A DNA stretch of 64,000 nucleotides from Rhizobiales bacterium UBA3584. GTDB taxonomy: Bacteria > Pseudomonadota > Alphaproteobacteria > Rhizobiales > Devosiaceae. Location: NCBI GenBank assembly GCA_002375765.1, contig DFMV01000016.1:135002-199001 (forward strand). Reading direction: 5' to 3'. Shown here in pieces: positions 1 to 8,242 of the stretch (position 1 is its first letter; every line of letters starts with the position of its first letter). The notes under the pieces were generated by a model. The model ran no database searches and was not told where the DNA came from. It was given only the letters and a program-made list of their open reading frames with translations. A program made the position numbers and the translations under genes.

Positions 1-68
1 CAGCCCGCATAACACTGGGGCGCGGTACACCCGCGCTCTGATACCTCATTCCAGCCACAGGGGCGGTC

Positions 69-518
69 ATGTACGGCACTATTGCAGACTGGAGGGCATA
101 TGCCACGGCACGCGGTAACAGCGCCCCTGCGGACGCCCCTGACGGCGATGCAACGGCCGCCCTGATACGGGCGTCGGATATGATCCGGCTGCGCTATGTC
201 CCGCTGCTGCTCTCAGGCTATGGCGTGGACTTCACCCCGACCGGCTCCGATCTTCCGCTGGTCGAGGAGGCAAGCTATATCGCGGCCGGGCTCGAACTGG
301 AAACGCCTGGGTTCTTCTCTAAGACCTATACGGCCAGCGAGCAGAAGATACTCACGCAAGTGCAGAGCATCCGTTGGCAGGTCGTGGGCGATGCCAAGGG
401 CACCTATGCCGCCATGCCGGTCAGCACGCTTATCGATGCTCTGTTCTGGCCGTATATCAGCGATCCTGACGACGACAGTTTCTTCTTTCGCTCGATCGGG
501 CCGGGGGCTTGCGTCTGA
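69..518 (+). CDS. Phage head-tail connector-like protein
   Basis: A 149-residue protein rich in predicted helices, preceding a neck-protein gene with which it shares a TGATG stop/start overlap. Size, position and sequence style match the small connector proteins of HK97-type phages, which sit under the portal; relatives are often labelled 'DnaT-like' in databases, a name that does not fit a structural position. The start ATG follows a short AGGGGCGG stretch. It is the first complete gene of the window; whatever precedes base 69 is too short to identify. Role is inferred from synteny. Confidence 0.6.
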   Translation: MYGTIADWRAYATARGNSAPADAPDGDATAALIRASDMIRLRYVPLLLSGYGVDFTPTGSDLPLVEEASYIAAGLELETPGFFSKTYTASEQKILTQVQSIRWQVVGDAKGTYAAMPVSTLIDALFWPYISDPDDDSFFFRSIGPGACV

Positions 519-943
519 TGGCTGAGGACTGGAACGCCGTCGCTGCCGAAGTGGAAGCGGCTCTTGCCTCGATCGGCGACACCTCCGAGCCCAACGGCCA
601 CCCCGCCGTCATCCGCAAGGTCGTGCCGGGCGTGGTCGATCCCGAGGAACCTTGGGCGCCGGTCACAGACACGATCACCTATCACCAGGTCGTGGTGCTG
701 ATCAGCGACACGGAATTGCGCGACATCAACGGCACGCTGATCGGCATGGCCAAGCGCACCGTGACCATCTCGGGCGCGGCCGGTGTTGTGCCCCATGATG
801 ATGACCGGATTGTGCTGGGGATGACCTCTGCGCAGGTGACGACTGCCGGGGATGCCAACGTGGCTTGGCGAGATTTGGTCAGCGTCAAACCCCTCGCTCC
901 GGCAGGGATAGCCGTTTTGTACGAACTCACGCTGCAAGGATAG
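518..943 (+). CDS. Phage neck / head-completion-type protein
   Basis: A 141-residue acidic protein with a mostly beta-type C-terminal half, located between the connector gene and the rest of the neck/tail genes. The ATG at 518 overlaps the upstream stop (TGATG); a TTG nine bases earlier is in frame but less likely. No diagnostic motif is visible. A head-tail joining or head-closure role is inferred from position and size alone. Confidence 0.5.
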   Translation: MAEDWNAVAAEVEAALASIGDTSEPNGHPAVIRKVVPGVVDPEEPWAPVTDTITYHQVVVLISDTELRDINGTLIGMAKRTVTISGAAGVVPHDDDRIVLGMTSAQVTTAGDANVAWRDLVSVKPLAPAGIAVLYELTLQG

Positions 944-947
944 ATCA

Positions 948-1079
948 ATGGGCTTTCGTGAAGGGTTTCGCCGAGGCTATCAAAACCCGACAGGGCTTGG
1001 CTCTGTAATCGGGCGATGGTTGGCGGCTGCCGTCATTGTCGCGCCTGTGGTGATTGCCGCTATTCTCGTATTGGCATAA
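948..1079 (+). CDS. Small single-pass membrane protein of the prophage
   Basis: A 43-residue reading frame, tightly packed between the neck gene (ends 943) and the MuF-like gene (starts 1083). The first half is Arg/Gly rich (MGFREGFRRGYQNP), the second is a continuous hydrophobic run (AAAVIVAPVVIAAILVLA) long enough to span the membrane, giving a positive-inside topology. Function unknown; spacing of 4 and 3 bases to its neighbours argues that it is translated as part of the late operon. Confidence 0.6.
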   Translation: MGFREGFRRGYQNPTGLGSVIGRWLAAAVIVAPVVIAAILVLA

Positions 1080-1082
1080 CTC

Positions 1083-2120
1083 ATGGCCCGTCGCCCGACA
1101 CGCGCCCAGCTCCGGCGCCAGTTCGAAGCCTTGGCCGATGAATGGTCGCCTCGTGTTCGTGATGCCTTCCTCGCCGCCGTGGCAGACATCGCCAACCGGG
1201 CAGAGCTTGGGCGCATTATCGAACGCCTGGAGCGCGGAGACATCGCCGGGGCCATAGATGCCGTGCATCTCGATCCAGCCGCCTACAGGGCTCTTGAAAC
1301 GGCTCTAACGGGCGCTTTCGGGGCAGGTGGGGCGGCAACCGTTGCCGGTCTGCCGGTTCTGCGCGATCCCACAGGCGCAAACGTTGTGATCCGGTTCGAT
1401 GTCCGGGCCCCGCGCGCCGAGGCATACCTTCGCGAGCATTCGGCCCAACTGGTCACGCGCATCATTGATGATCAGCGCCAGGCCATCCGGTCGGTGCTGG
1501 AAACCGGGCTGATTGAGGGGCGCAATCCCCGCACAACAGCCCTCGACATCATAGGCCGCACCACAAGGGCCACAAATAGCCGCGTGGGCGGCATAATCGG
1601 CTTGTCGGCACCACAGGCGCAGGCAGTGGACAAAGCCCGCTCAGCGCTTACTTCTGGCGACCCTGCGGCCATGCGGGACTATCTGAACCTGACACGGCGC
1701 GATAAACGCTTCGATGCAACGGTTCGCAAGGCAATTGCAGAAGGCAAGGCGCTGCCGGCCGATGTTGCGCAGCGCATCACGGGCCGGTATTCAGATCGGC
1801 TCTTGCAGCTTCGCGGTGAGACGATCGCCCGAACTGAAACTTTGTCGTCACTTCACGCTTCAAAGGCAGAGGCTTTTGAGCAGGCGATAGACACGGGCGC
1901 GGTACAGCGCAGCCAGGTCAAAAAGCAATGGATCGCTACACGAGATAGCCGATCCCGCGATCATCACGCCTCGGCGGACCGAGAGCGCGTCGGGTTGGAT
2001 GAAAGATTTAGCACTGGGCTGCTCTACCCACACGAACCCGGCGCCCCCGCATCAGAGGTGATCAACTGTCGGTGCGATTATGAGCATGTGATCGATTTCC
2101 TTGCGGGGTTTGGCCAGTGA
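1083..2120 (+). CDS. MuF-like phage head morphogenesis protein
   Basis: A 345-residue protein with a helical N-terminal part and a C-terminal segment typical of the Mu gpF / SPP1 gp7 family: a basic 'KQWIATRDSRSRDHH' stretch, and a closing INCRCD motif (about residues 327-332) with two cysteines. Members are minor head proteins, present in a few copies per capsid and often bound to the portal. The end overlaps the next gene's GTG start by four bases. In many phages this gene lies directly after the portal, so its place after the connector genes is somewhat unusual. Confidence 0.7.
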   Translation: MARRPTRAQLRRQFEALADEWSPRVRDAFLAAVADIANRAELGRIIERLERGDIAGAIDAVHLDPAAYRALETALTGAFGAGGAATVAGLPVLRDPTGANVVIRFDVRAPRAEAYLREHSAQLVTRIIDDQRQAIRSVLETGLIEGRNPRTTALDIIGRTTRATNSRVGGIIGLSAPQAQAVDKARSALTSGDPAAMRDYLNLTRRDKRFDATVRKAIAEGKALPADVAQRITGRYSDRLLQLRGETIARTETLSSLHASKAEAFEQAIDTGAVQRSQVKKQWIATRDSRSRDHHASADRERVGLDERFSTGLLYPHEPGAPASEVINCRCDYEHVIDFLAGFGQ

Positions 2121-2521
2121 CCACCTACAAGTTTAGCGAAATGCACCTGTTCACCGACAAGGTGATGAACAGGGTGGATCTTATCGTAAAGGAAAGCGCT
2201 CAGCGTGTCGGGCTGGGTGTCAAATACCGCACAAGACGCGACACCGGGTTTTTGCGGGCGTCATGGCTGGCGTCGACCGCGTCGATGCCGCTAATTGATC
2301 GCAATGCGCGGCCCGAGAAAGGCGCGCTGTATCAGGACAATGACAGTCAGATCGCGCTGGTGATTGCAGGTGCCACGCTGGGACAGCCGATCTTTTTCGG
2401 CTTCACGGCGGGGTATGCGGACATCCGAGAGTATCACGATGGGATGGTGAGGCTTGAGGCTCAGCGCTGGGGCGCTATCGTCTCCGAGGTCGTGGCGGAA
2501 GCCAAAGCCCGCTACCCCTGA
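2117..2521 (+). CDS. HK97 gp10-like tail completion / neck protein
   Basis: A 134-residue protein beginning at GTG inside the GTGA overlap with the MuF-like gene. It carries the 'DTGFLRASW' segment and a late 'YADIREYHDGMVRLEAQRW' helix, which resemble the tail-completion proteins of HK97-type phages that cap the tail tube at its head-proximal end (established for the family; assigned here by pattern and synteny). Its last ten bases overlap, in the convergent sense, a small minus-strand frame. Confidence 0.6.
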   Translation: MTTYKFSEMHLFTDKVMNRVDLIVKESAQRVGLGVKYRTRRDTGFLRASWLASTASMPLIDRNARPEKGALYQDNDSQIALVIAGATLGQPIFFGFTAGYADIREYHDGMVRLEAQRWGAIVSEVVAEAKARYP

Positions 2522-2691
2522 TCCATCTTCTTGAGCAAGGACATCTTGAGCGCGAGCAGTACCTGCCTCGCTGCTTTGAGGCTGTTCTGCCCGAGCTCTG
2601 TTTCGCCTTCGCTGTCATAGCCGATGTCATCGAGCGCCACGCCAAGGCGGGCTTCGATCTGCTCATCGGTTAGGGGCGGCTTATCTGGCAT
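2512..2691 (-). CDS. Small antisense protein inside the prophage tail operon (unknown)
   Basis: A 59-residue frame (MPDKPPLTDEQIEARLG...) on the minus strand that fills almost exactly the 185-base gap between the tail-completion gene (ends 2521) and the tail-terminator gene (starts 2707); no plus-strand frame occupies that gap. The product is acidic in the middle (DSEGETE) and ends in a basic amphipathic helix (KMSLLKKM). Composition looks protein-like, but no clear Shine-Dalgarno precedes the ATG. Function unknown; it could be an early-expressed accessory gene or a chance frame. Confidence 0.5.
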   Translation of the reverse strand: MPDKPPLTDEQIEARLGVALDDIGYDSEGETELGQNSLKAARQVLLALKMSLLKKMDQG

Positions 2692-2706
2692 TGAGAAAGC
2701 AATAGC

Positions 2707-3141
2707 ATGGCAACGCCGAATGTGAACACCAAGATTTGGCTTGCCCTGCGCGCTCGTGTCGCAAGCCTGGCGCTGACGCCGGCGCTCCCGGTCATCTGGC
2801 CGGGGCAGAACAAGGACTTGCCCTCGGTTCGGTGTATCGAGGTGGTGAACATGGTCAACCGGCCAGATCGCCGCTTCATTGGGTCGAACGATCCACACGA
2901 TCGGATGGGCATCCTGCAAATCGGCCTCTTATCATTGTTCGCGGACAGCGAGCACGCCGAGACCACAACCCGCGAGATTGCCGGGGATATCGCCGACCAT
3001 TTCGTGGTCGACATGCCGCTCCGCTACCAGGACGTCGATGTGCGCGTCTATGAGGCGCCAGAGGTAGGGACGTCACTCAAGGACGAAGCCCGCAGCCGGA
3101 TCGTGACGCCGGTCAGCATCAGGTGGCGCACCTTCGCATAA
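2707..3141 (+). CDS. Phage tail terminator-like protein
   Basis: A 144-residue protein directly upstream of the major tail protein, where the lambda gpU-type tail terminator is found. The sequence alternates beta strands and helices ('MGILQIGLLSLFADSEHAETTTREIAGDIADHF') as expected for this fold, which forms a ring that ends tail tube growth. GAGAAAG precedes the ATG. Assignment rests on order, length and pattern; no catalytic residues are expected. Confidence 0.65.
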   Translation: MATPNVNTKIWLALRARVASLALTPALPVIWPGQNKDLPSVRCIEVVNMVNRPDRRFIGSNDPHDRMGILQIGLLSLFADSEHAETTTREIAGDIADHFVVDMPLRYQDVDVRVYEAPEVGTSLKDEARSRIVTPVSIRWRTFA

Positions 3142-3169
3142 ACCGAATTCCCGGCCATCCGGGGAACAC

Positions 3170-3197
3170 AGGGCTCGCTTCGGCGGGCCTTTTCTTT
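3170..3197 (+). terminator. Intrinsic terminator before the major tail gene
   Basis: A 7-bp G+C-rich stem (3172-3178 with 3183-3189, one G-U pair) closed by a TTCG tetraloop and followed by TTTTCTTT. It lies between the tail terminator gene and the major tail protein gene, so upstream late transcription would be partly stopped here, or antiterminated. Confidence 0.75.
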
Positions 3198-3220
3198 GCC
3201 ATTGAAAAGGAGAAGCCCCG

Positions 3221-3991
3221 ATGGCGATACACACGAATGCTGATACCAAGATGTTTATCTCGCCGACGCCCGTCGACGTGGACAGCATCAACGCCATGAC
3301 GGACCAGAACGCCATTGCGTTCTTCGATGCGATCGATGATTGGATCGAGGTCGAGGAGCTTGAGGATCTGGGCGAGCTCGGCGACACGTCTGAGGCGATC
3401 ACCTTTACCGCGCTCAACAATGCCCGCGTCCGCAAGCTCAAGGGCCCGCGCGATGCCGGCACACAGGCAATCGTGGTTGGCCGTGACCCCCTCGATGATG
3501 GTCAGGAGGCATTGATTGCCGCCGAAAAGACCAAGTTCGACTATGCGGTCAAGCTCGAACTGGCCGACGCCCGCACCGATGCCTACAGCAATTCGGTGAT
3601 GTATTACGGGGCGATGATCATGAACGCCCCGACGAACCTGGGCAACGTGTCGAACGTCGTGCGCCGCAATTTCAGCGCGGGCATCAATACCGCCGTCTTT
3701 GAGGTTGGCAGTGCCATTCTGGCCGCCCCGACCAACACGCTTGAACCGTCCATTGCTGGCGTTCTGGCAGAGGACGAGGTGCTTACCGCCATCGAAGGCA
3801 CGTGGACCGGCTCGCCGACCTTTACCTATGTCTGGAATCGCGACGGCACGCCCATCGGTGGGGCTACGTCCAAGACATACACCATCGTTGCCGCAGACGT
3901 CGGAACGGCCCTCTCGGTCACTGTTACTGGCACCAACTCGGCCGGCAACGCTTCTGCCACATCGGCAGAGACGGCCAACATCCCCGCTTAA
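3221..3991 (+). CDS. Major tail (tube) protein with C-terminal Ig-like domain
   Basis: A 256-residue protein. Residues 1 to about 165 fit a siphovirus tail-tube subunit (acidic segment 'EVEELEDLGELGDTSEAITF' and the later 'DAGTQAIVVGRDPLDDGQEA'). From about residue 172 to the end the sequence changes to a bacterial Ig-like module (tryptophan in 'GTWTGSPTFTYVW', then 'SKTYTIVAADVGTALSVTVT'), as found on the tail surface of lambda-type phages, where it helps weak binding to cell-surface sugars. A strong AAGGAG precedes the ATG, as expected for an abundant structural protein, and a terminator lies just upstream. Confidence 0.8.
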   Translation: MAIHTNADTKMFISPTPVDVDSINAMTDQNAIAFFDAIDDWIEVEELEDLGELGDTSEAITFTALNNARVRKLKGPRDAGTQAIVVGRDPLDDGQEALIAAEKTKFDYAVKLELADARTDAYSNSVMYYGAMIMNAPTNLGNVSNVVRRNFSAGINTAVFEVGSAILAAPTNTLEPSIAGVLAEDEVLTAIEGTWTGSPTFTYVWNRDGTPIGGATSKTYTIVAADVGTALSVTVTGTNSAGNASATSAETANIPA

Positions 3992-4078
3992 CCCCGTTCG
4001 CACGTGCGATAGGCCCGCTCTGTCGTCGGGGCAGGGCGGGCCAACCCCGACACCCGACATTCCCGATAGGTGAAACTC

Positions 4079-4555
4079 ATGACCAACAAGACATTCGATT
4101 TCGATACCAACTTCGTTTCGGTCGAGAGCCAAGAGAAGGGCTCCGAGTTCGAGGTTATCAGCGATGCCGGAAAAAAGACCGGCATGTTCATCCGCCTGGC
4201 CGGGCCGGACAGCCCGCGCCGCAAGCGGACACAGGCCCGCCTCAAGGACTTCTACCTCAAGTCTGGTATCGGTGTTCCGAAGGCGGATGCGGTGAACAAC
4301 CGCAAGGCCCGCCGCGCTCTGGCCACTCAGGGCGATCGCTACAGCGGCGAGACTGCGGATCAGTTCTATGAGCTGCGCATGGACGATCTCGTGGCAGCCA
4401 CGATCTCATGGCGCTATCCCGAGGGCTTTTCCGGCCCGGACTGCACCCCCGAAAACGCCGCGGACCTTTACCAAAAGCACCCGACCCTGTTTGAGCAGGT
4501 CGCCGGTGCCGCGGACGATCTTGACCGTTTTACCACGCGCTCGGCGAAGCCCTGA
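4079..4555 (+). CDS. Tail assembly chaperone, G-type protein
   Basis: A 158-residue protein between the major tail and tape measure genes, the fixed place of the lambda gpG-type tail chaperone that coats the tape measure during assembly. ATG 4079 is preferred over an in-frame GTG at 4070 because AGGTGA (4068-4073) sits five bases upstream of it. The C-terminus ends at TGA 4553-4555, but the -1 frame is open across this stop and continues with a T-type domain, the classic G/GT arrangement. Confidence 0.75.
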   Translation: MTNKTFDFDTNFVSVESQEKGSEFEVISDAGKKTGMFIRLAGPDSPRRKRTQARLKDFYLKSGIGVPKADAVNNRKARRALATQGDRYSGETADQFYELRMDDLVAATISWRYPEGFSGPDCTPENAADLYQKHPTLFEQVAGAADDLDRFTTRSAKP

Positions 4556-5031
4556 CGGCTTTTGCCGAGCGCTCTTTTGCGCTTGAACGGAACGAGGAAG
4601 GCAGGACGCGGCGAGACAGGCTCGAGTCGCGGCTTGAGCGGGCAATCCGCAAGGGCCGCGATGACATTGCCGAGGAGATCGAGGAACAGCTTTTCGTCCC
4701 GCCGTTCCCTGATCCTCTAACCCACATTTGGGAAGCATGGATGCGTGTTCGCCGCCGCAAGGCGCCGGGCATGAATGGCCCAAGCCCAATCGAATGGCCC
4801 GACATTGATGCGTTCATTCGTCATTCGGGAGAGAGCTTTGAGCCTTTCGAAGTCCGCTTGATCGAAGACCTGGACGATACCTACCTCGCATCTGTGTCCG
4901 CCGAGGCCAGTGAGGAAGACAAGCAACAAGCGCTGAGGGATGACCTCTTGAGCGCCGGCAAGCCACGAGCAGGGGATCGCCCCGTGTCTGGAGAAACGCA
5001 CAATGGCAGACATAGCCCAGCTCGGCCTTGA
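4525..5031 (+). CDS. Tail chaperone T-domain, -1 frame extension (GT product)
   Basis: This frame is open from 4525 (after a stop at 4522-4524) to TGA 5029-5031 and encodes a convincing protein: a charged helical part (4555-4690), then 'PLTHIWEAWMRVRRRKAPGM' and 'PIEWPDIDAFIRHSG', the pattern of phage T-type chaperone domains. No ATG, GTG or TTG occurs before ATG 4741, so about 70 residues of good coding sequence would be untranslated unless ribosomes shift -1 from the G gene between 4525 and 4553, or start at CTG 4552, which overlaps the G stop as CTGA. A TTTT run at 4528-4531 permits P-site slippage, but there is no perfect X XXY YYZ heptamer. The end overlaps the tape measure start by 29 bases. 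Confidence 0.7.
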   Translation, partial: PFYHALGEALTAFAERSFALERNEEGRTRRDRLESRLERAIRKGRDDIAEEIEEQLFVPPFPDPLTHIWEAWMRVRRRKAPGMNGPSPIEWPDIDAFIRHSGESFEPFEVRLIEDLDDTYLASVSAEASEEDKQQALRDDLLSAGKPRAGDRPVSGETHNGRHSPARP

Positions 5032-7387
5032 GGTTCGCTCCGACAGCGTCGTTACGGCCACGGATCGCAACCGCAAGTTTGCGGAAGGCGCAAGCCATGC
5101 CGAAAGGGCGGCGGACAGGATGGGCCGCACCGTGGGCCGTCTCGCCGGGCAGTTCATCGCCCTCGCCGCTGTCACGTTCTCGTTCAACACCATGATCCGC
5201 GAGGCTCGTGCCTTCGATGCCGCATTGGCCGAAGTCTCGACGCTTCTCCCGGTGGTGGAAGGAGAGATCGACGCCATCGCGGAAGCCTCGCGGCGCATGT
5301 CTCGAGAGTTCGGCACCACGGCGGCGTCACAGGCCCAAGCCTTCTATCAGGCCATCTCTGCCGGGGCAGGGGATGCGGCACAGGCAACGGAATTGCTTAC
5401 GGTCGCAAACCGTACCGCCATCGGTGGCATCACTCAGGTCACGGTCGCGGTCGATATCCTGACCACGGCGACAAACGCATATGCCGCCAGTGGCCTCACG
5501 GCTTCGGACGCGGCCGATACGCTGTTCGTCGGCATGAGGGCAGGCAAGACCACAATTGACGAGCTGGCGAGCACGCTGGGCCGGGTTATTCCCCAGGCTA
5601 CGGCTGTGGGTCTGAGCTTTGATGAGATCGTCGCTGCCACGGCCGCCCTGACCACTCAGGGGCAGTCGACCGAAATGGCCGTCACTGGCCTGTCGGGCAT
5701 CATGACGCAACTGCTCAAGCCTTCTTCTCAGGCCGTCGATCTGGCCAAAGAGCTGGGCATCGAGTTCAGCGCTACGGCTGCACAGACCATGGGCCTTGCC
5801 GGGTTCATGGAATATCTGGTCGAGGCGACCGGGGGCAGCCAAGAAGCGCTTGCCATGCTGTTCGGATCGACCGAGGCCCTGCGGGCGGTGTTCTCGCTTG
5901 CGGGTCAGGGCGGCGAGAAGTTCAACGACATCCTTGGCGATATGGAGGAACGGGCAGGGGCGGCAGACGAAGCGTTCAACCGGGTTTCGGAATCGCTCGA
6001 TCAGCGGCTCAATGTCGTCATGGCCCGCTTTGGCGATCATGCCTTGGGTGCTGGGCAAGTGTTGCTGTCCGTCATGGTCCCTGCCTTGGAACTGCTTGCC
6101 GGTGCAGCCGACATTCTGGCCGCCAATATGGATCGCCTTGTTTCGTATCTTGGTGTTGCCGCGGTAGCTGGGGCCATCGCCTTCCGTGGTGCGATCGCAG
6201 CGGCAGCGGCTGCCACCTGGGGCTTCGTCTCGGCACTGGTCGCAACCCGTGCAGCGTTGATCCGAACCGGGCTAGGCGCCCTTGTCGTGGTTCTCGGTGA
6301 GCTGGTCTATCAGCTTTGGGAGGCCATCGACCGCGCCGGCGGATTCGGCAATGCCATGCAGGCAGCGGGACGCACAGCGAACCGCGCCATCGAGAGCATC
6401 AAGAACGGCGCGACGGCAATGGATCGGGCCCTGCGCGGTGTTGCCTTTAGCGTCGAGGCGGCATTTCGCACGGCATGGGGCAACATTCTCATTGGTTTTG
6501 AGAACATGATGGCCGCGATCACCGGTCAGGCTCCCGATACATTCGGCGCCATAGCGTCTCCCGGCAATCTCCAGCTTAGTGAGGCTGATCGCGCACGGGA
6601 ATCGGCAGATCGAGAGTTCGGCTATGCAAGCCATTTCTGGGATTTGGCGATGAACGGCACGCCTGAGCCCAACGTGCCGGGTACACCGGGCGGTCGTGGT
6701 CGTGGCGGGGGTCTCGACACTGACAACATGCCCGACATTCCAGCGATGACCCAAGACCTCGAAATGCTTGGCGGCGCGCTTGAGGCGGCCAACGACAATC
6801 TTGATGAGTTTGCCGAGGCGCTTGCCCTTGTGGATGGCCAGAAAAGCCCATTCGAGCAGCTTGCCAATGATATGGCCGTGCTGGATGAGGCTTTGGCCGC
6901 CGGTGCCATATCGTGGGAGCAATACGGGGCAGCGGCTTTCCGGGCCAACGCCACGGCTGCGAGCTCGGTCCTCGGTCTTGCGGGCGGCCTGACGAGCGCC
7001 CTGAGCCAGATGTTCCAGGACAATAAGGCCTTTGCCATCGCCAACGCGGTGGTTTCGACTGCCGAGGCGGTGATGAAAGCCCTGGCCACCTATGGCCCAA
7101 CGCCATGGGGCTTTGCCGCCGCTGGTGTGGCCGCTGCCACGGGCGCGGCCCAGATCGCGGCTATCGCCAGTGCCCAGAAGGGCAGCGCAAGTGCGCCCGG
7201 TGTGAAAGGCTCTGCCGTGTCGCAGGCTTCCCAGCCGCAACAGACGCAAAGCACCACCCAGATCAATCTCACCCTTGGCGGCAATGGCCGCTATTCGAGG
7301 GATGACGTCAGGGATTTGCTTGAGCAGATGACAAACGAGCTAAGCGATGGCGTCGGGACCAAATTCAAACTGGCGGTGAACCAATGA
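5003..7387 (+). CDS. Phage tail tape measure protein
   Basis: A 794-residue protein, by far the longest in the tail block. Residues about 65-330 carry the TP901-type tape measure domain ('EASRRMSREFGTTAASQAQA', 'AGKTTIDELASTLGRVIPQA', 'AALTTQGQSTEMAV'). A long hydrophobic, Ala-rich stretch follows (about 345-440), consistent with the membrane-penetrating segment of such proteins; a Gly-rich linker lies near residues 555-570. Using the known ratio of about 1.5 angstrom per residue, the tail would be near 120 nm. GGAGAA precedes the ATG, and the stop overlaps the next start (ATGA). Confidence 0.9.
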   Translation: MADIAQLGLEVRSDSVVTATDRNRKFAEGASHAERAADRMGRTVGRLAGQFIALAAVTFSFNTMIREARAFDAALAEVSTLLPVVEGEIDAIAEASRRMSREFGTTAASQAQAFYQAISAGAGDAAQATELLTVANRTAIGGITQVTVAVDILTTATNAYAASGLTASDAADTLFVGMRAGKTTIDELASTLGRVIPQATAVGLSFDEIVAATAALTTQGQSTEMAVTGLSGIMTQLLKPSSQAVDLAKELGIEFSATAAQTMGLAGFMEYLVEATGGSQEALAMLFGSTEALRAVFSLAGQGGEKFNDILGDMEERAGAADEAFNRVSESLDQRLNVVMARFGDHALGAGQVLLSVMVPALELLAGAADILAANMDRLVSYLGVAAVAGAIAFRGAIAAAAAATWGFVSALVATRAALIRTGLGALVVVLGELVYQLWEAIDRAGGFGNAMQAAGRTANRAIESIKNGATAMDRALRGVAFSVEAAFRTAWGNILIGFENMMAAITGQAPDTFGAIASPGNLQLSEADRARESADREFGYASHFWDLAMNGTPEPNVPGTPGGRGRGGGLDTDNMPDIPAMTQDLEMLGGALEAANDNLDEFAEALALVDGQKSPFEQLANDMAVLDEALAAGAISWEQYGAAAFRANATAASSVLGLAGGLTSALSQMFQDNKAFAIANAVVSTAEAVMKALATYGPTPWGFAAAGVAAATGAAQIAAIASAQKGSASAPGVKGSAVSQASQPQQTQSTTQINLTLGGNGRYSRDDVRDLLEQMTNELSDGVGTKFKLAVNQ

Positions 7388-8181
7388 TCGTTCTTTCCCG
7401 GTCGCTGGTTCTCAGCCCGACCAGCGCCGTTAATCTATCCGCGCCTGTCATCCTGTGGGATTCGATTGCGGACGTTGCATCGATTACGGCCAGTTCGGAG
7501 GATGATGCATATCCTGCCAGCAACCTTGCGACCGAATCCACCATCGAAGTGTGGAAGGCAGAGGCCACGGGCGAGGTCACCATCGAGGTCAACACCGGGG
7601 GCCAAATCATTGATGCGGTCGGGTTTGCCCGGTCCAACTTCGGCACTGCCGGAGCGATGATCATGGTCGAGGCTCTTATCGATGCGGTTTGGGTAGAGGT
7701 GATCGAGGAATTCATTCCCGCCGACAACTCGCCGCTGTTGATGAGGTTTGAGCCTGCCAACGTCACGACGCTGCGGGTGACCATCACGTCGCCGACAGTC
7801 GTGGCCTCGGCCGCTGTCATGTTCGTGGGCAAGCTTCTCGTTTTCCCCCACGGGATATCGGCAGGGCATGTCCCTCTCGATCATGCGCGCGAAACTCAGG
7901 TGGTCAATGGAACGTCAGAGGCAGGTAACTTCCTCGGGCGCATCGTGACGGGCCAGTCGGCCCAGACCAGCGCGCAGTTCAACAACCTGCCGGCGGACTG
8001 GTTCTACGATGAGATGAGTGAGTTTGTTCAACGCGGGGCATCAGGGGCGTTCTTCTTTGCCTGGCTGCCCAAGAGCAGACCCCAGAGCGTTGGGTATAGC
8101 TGGCTGACCGCCGACCCGCAGCCCAACGAAGGATCGATCTATGTCGATGTCGTGCTGAACTACGGCGGCATGGTCCGCTAG
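7384..8181 (+). CDS. Distal tail-type protein
   Basis: A 265-residue, beta-rich protein starting inside an ATGA overlap with the tape measure gene. The position directly after the tape measure is that of the distal tail (Dit) or lambda gpM/gpL-type proteins at the tail tip. The middle ('AEATGEVTIEVNTGGQIIDA' and 'MRFEPANVTTLRVTI') reads like a galactose-binding/discoidin-type sandwich, suggesting a carbohydrate-binding tip subunit. No catalytic motif. Function inferred from order; a strong terminator follows. Confidence 0.6.
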   Translation: MIVLSRSLVLSPTSAVNLSAPVILWDSIADVASITASSEDDAYPASNLATESTIEVWKAEATGEVTIEVNTGGQIIDAVGFARSNFGTAGAMIMVEALIDAVWVEVIEEFIPADNSPLLMRFEPANVTTLRVTITSPTVVASAAVMFVGKLLVFPHGISAGHVPLDHARETQVVNGTSEAGNFLGRIVTGQSAQTSAQFNNLPADWFYDEMSEFVQRGASGAFFFAWLPKSRPQSVGYSWLTADPQPNEGSIYVDVVLNYGGMVR

Positions 8182-8206
8182 CCGCACCGTATCGATGGAT
8201 TTACCA

Positions 8207-8232
8207 ACGCCGCCTTTCGGGGCGGCTTTTTT
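8207..8232 (+). terminator. Intrinsic terminator after the distal tail gene
   Basis: A perfect 6-bp stem GCCGCC/GGCGGC (8209-8214 and 8221-8226) with a six-base loop, followed by six T. It separates the tail-assembly block from the fibre genes. Confidence 0.8.
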
Positions 8233-8242
8233 GTGAGCCGCT

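Noticed and set aside
69..518. 'DnaT-like ssDNA-binding protein' as a function for the first gene
   Set aside because: That database-style name does not fit a gene inside the head-tail joining block; a structural connector role is more likely.
4368..4586. Frame reached by a +1 shift at CCC TGA at the end of the G gene
   Set aside because: CCC TGA can promote +1 slippage, but that frame stops within about 11 codons, whereas the -1 frame encodes the T-type domain.
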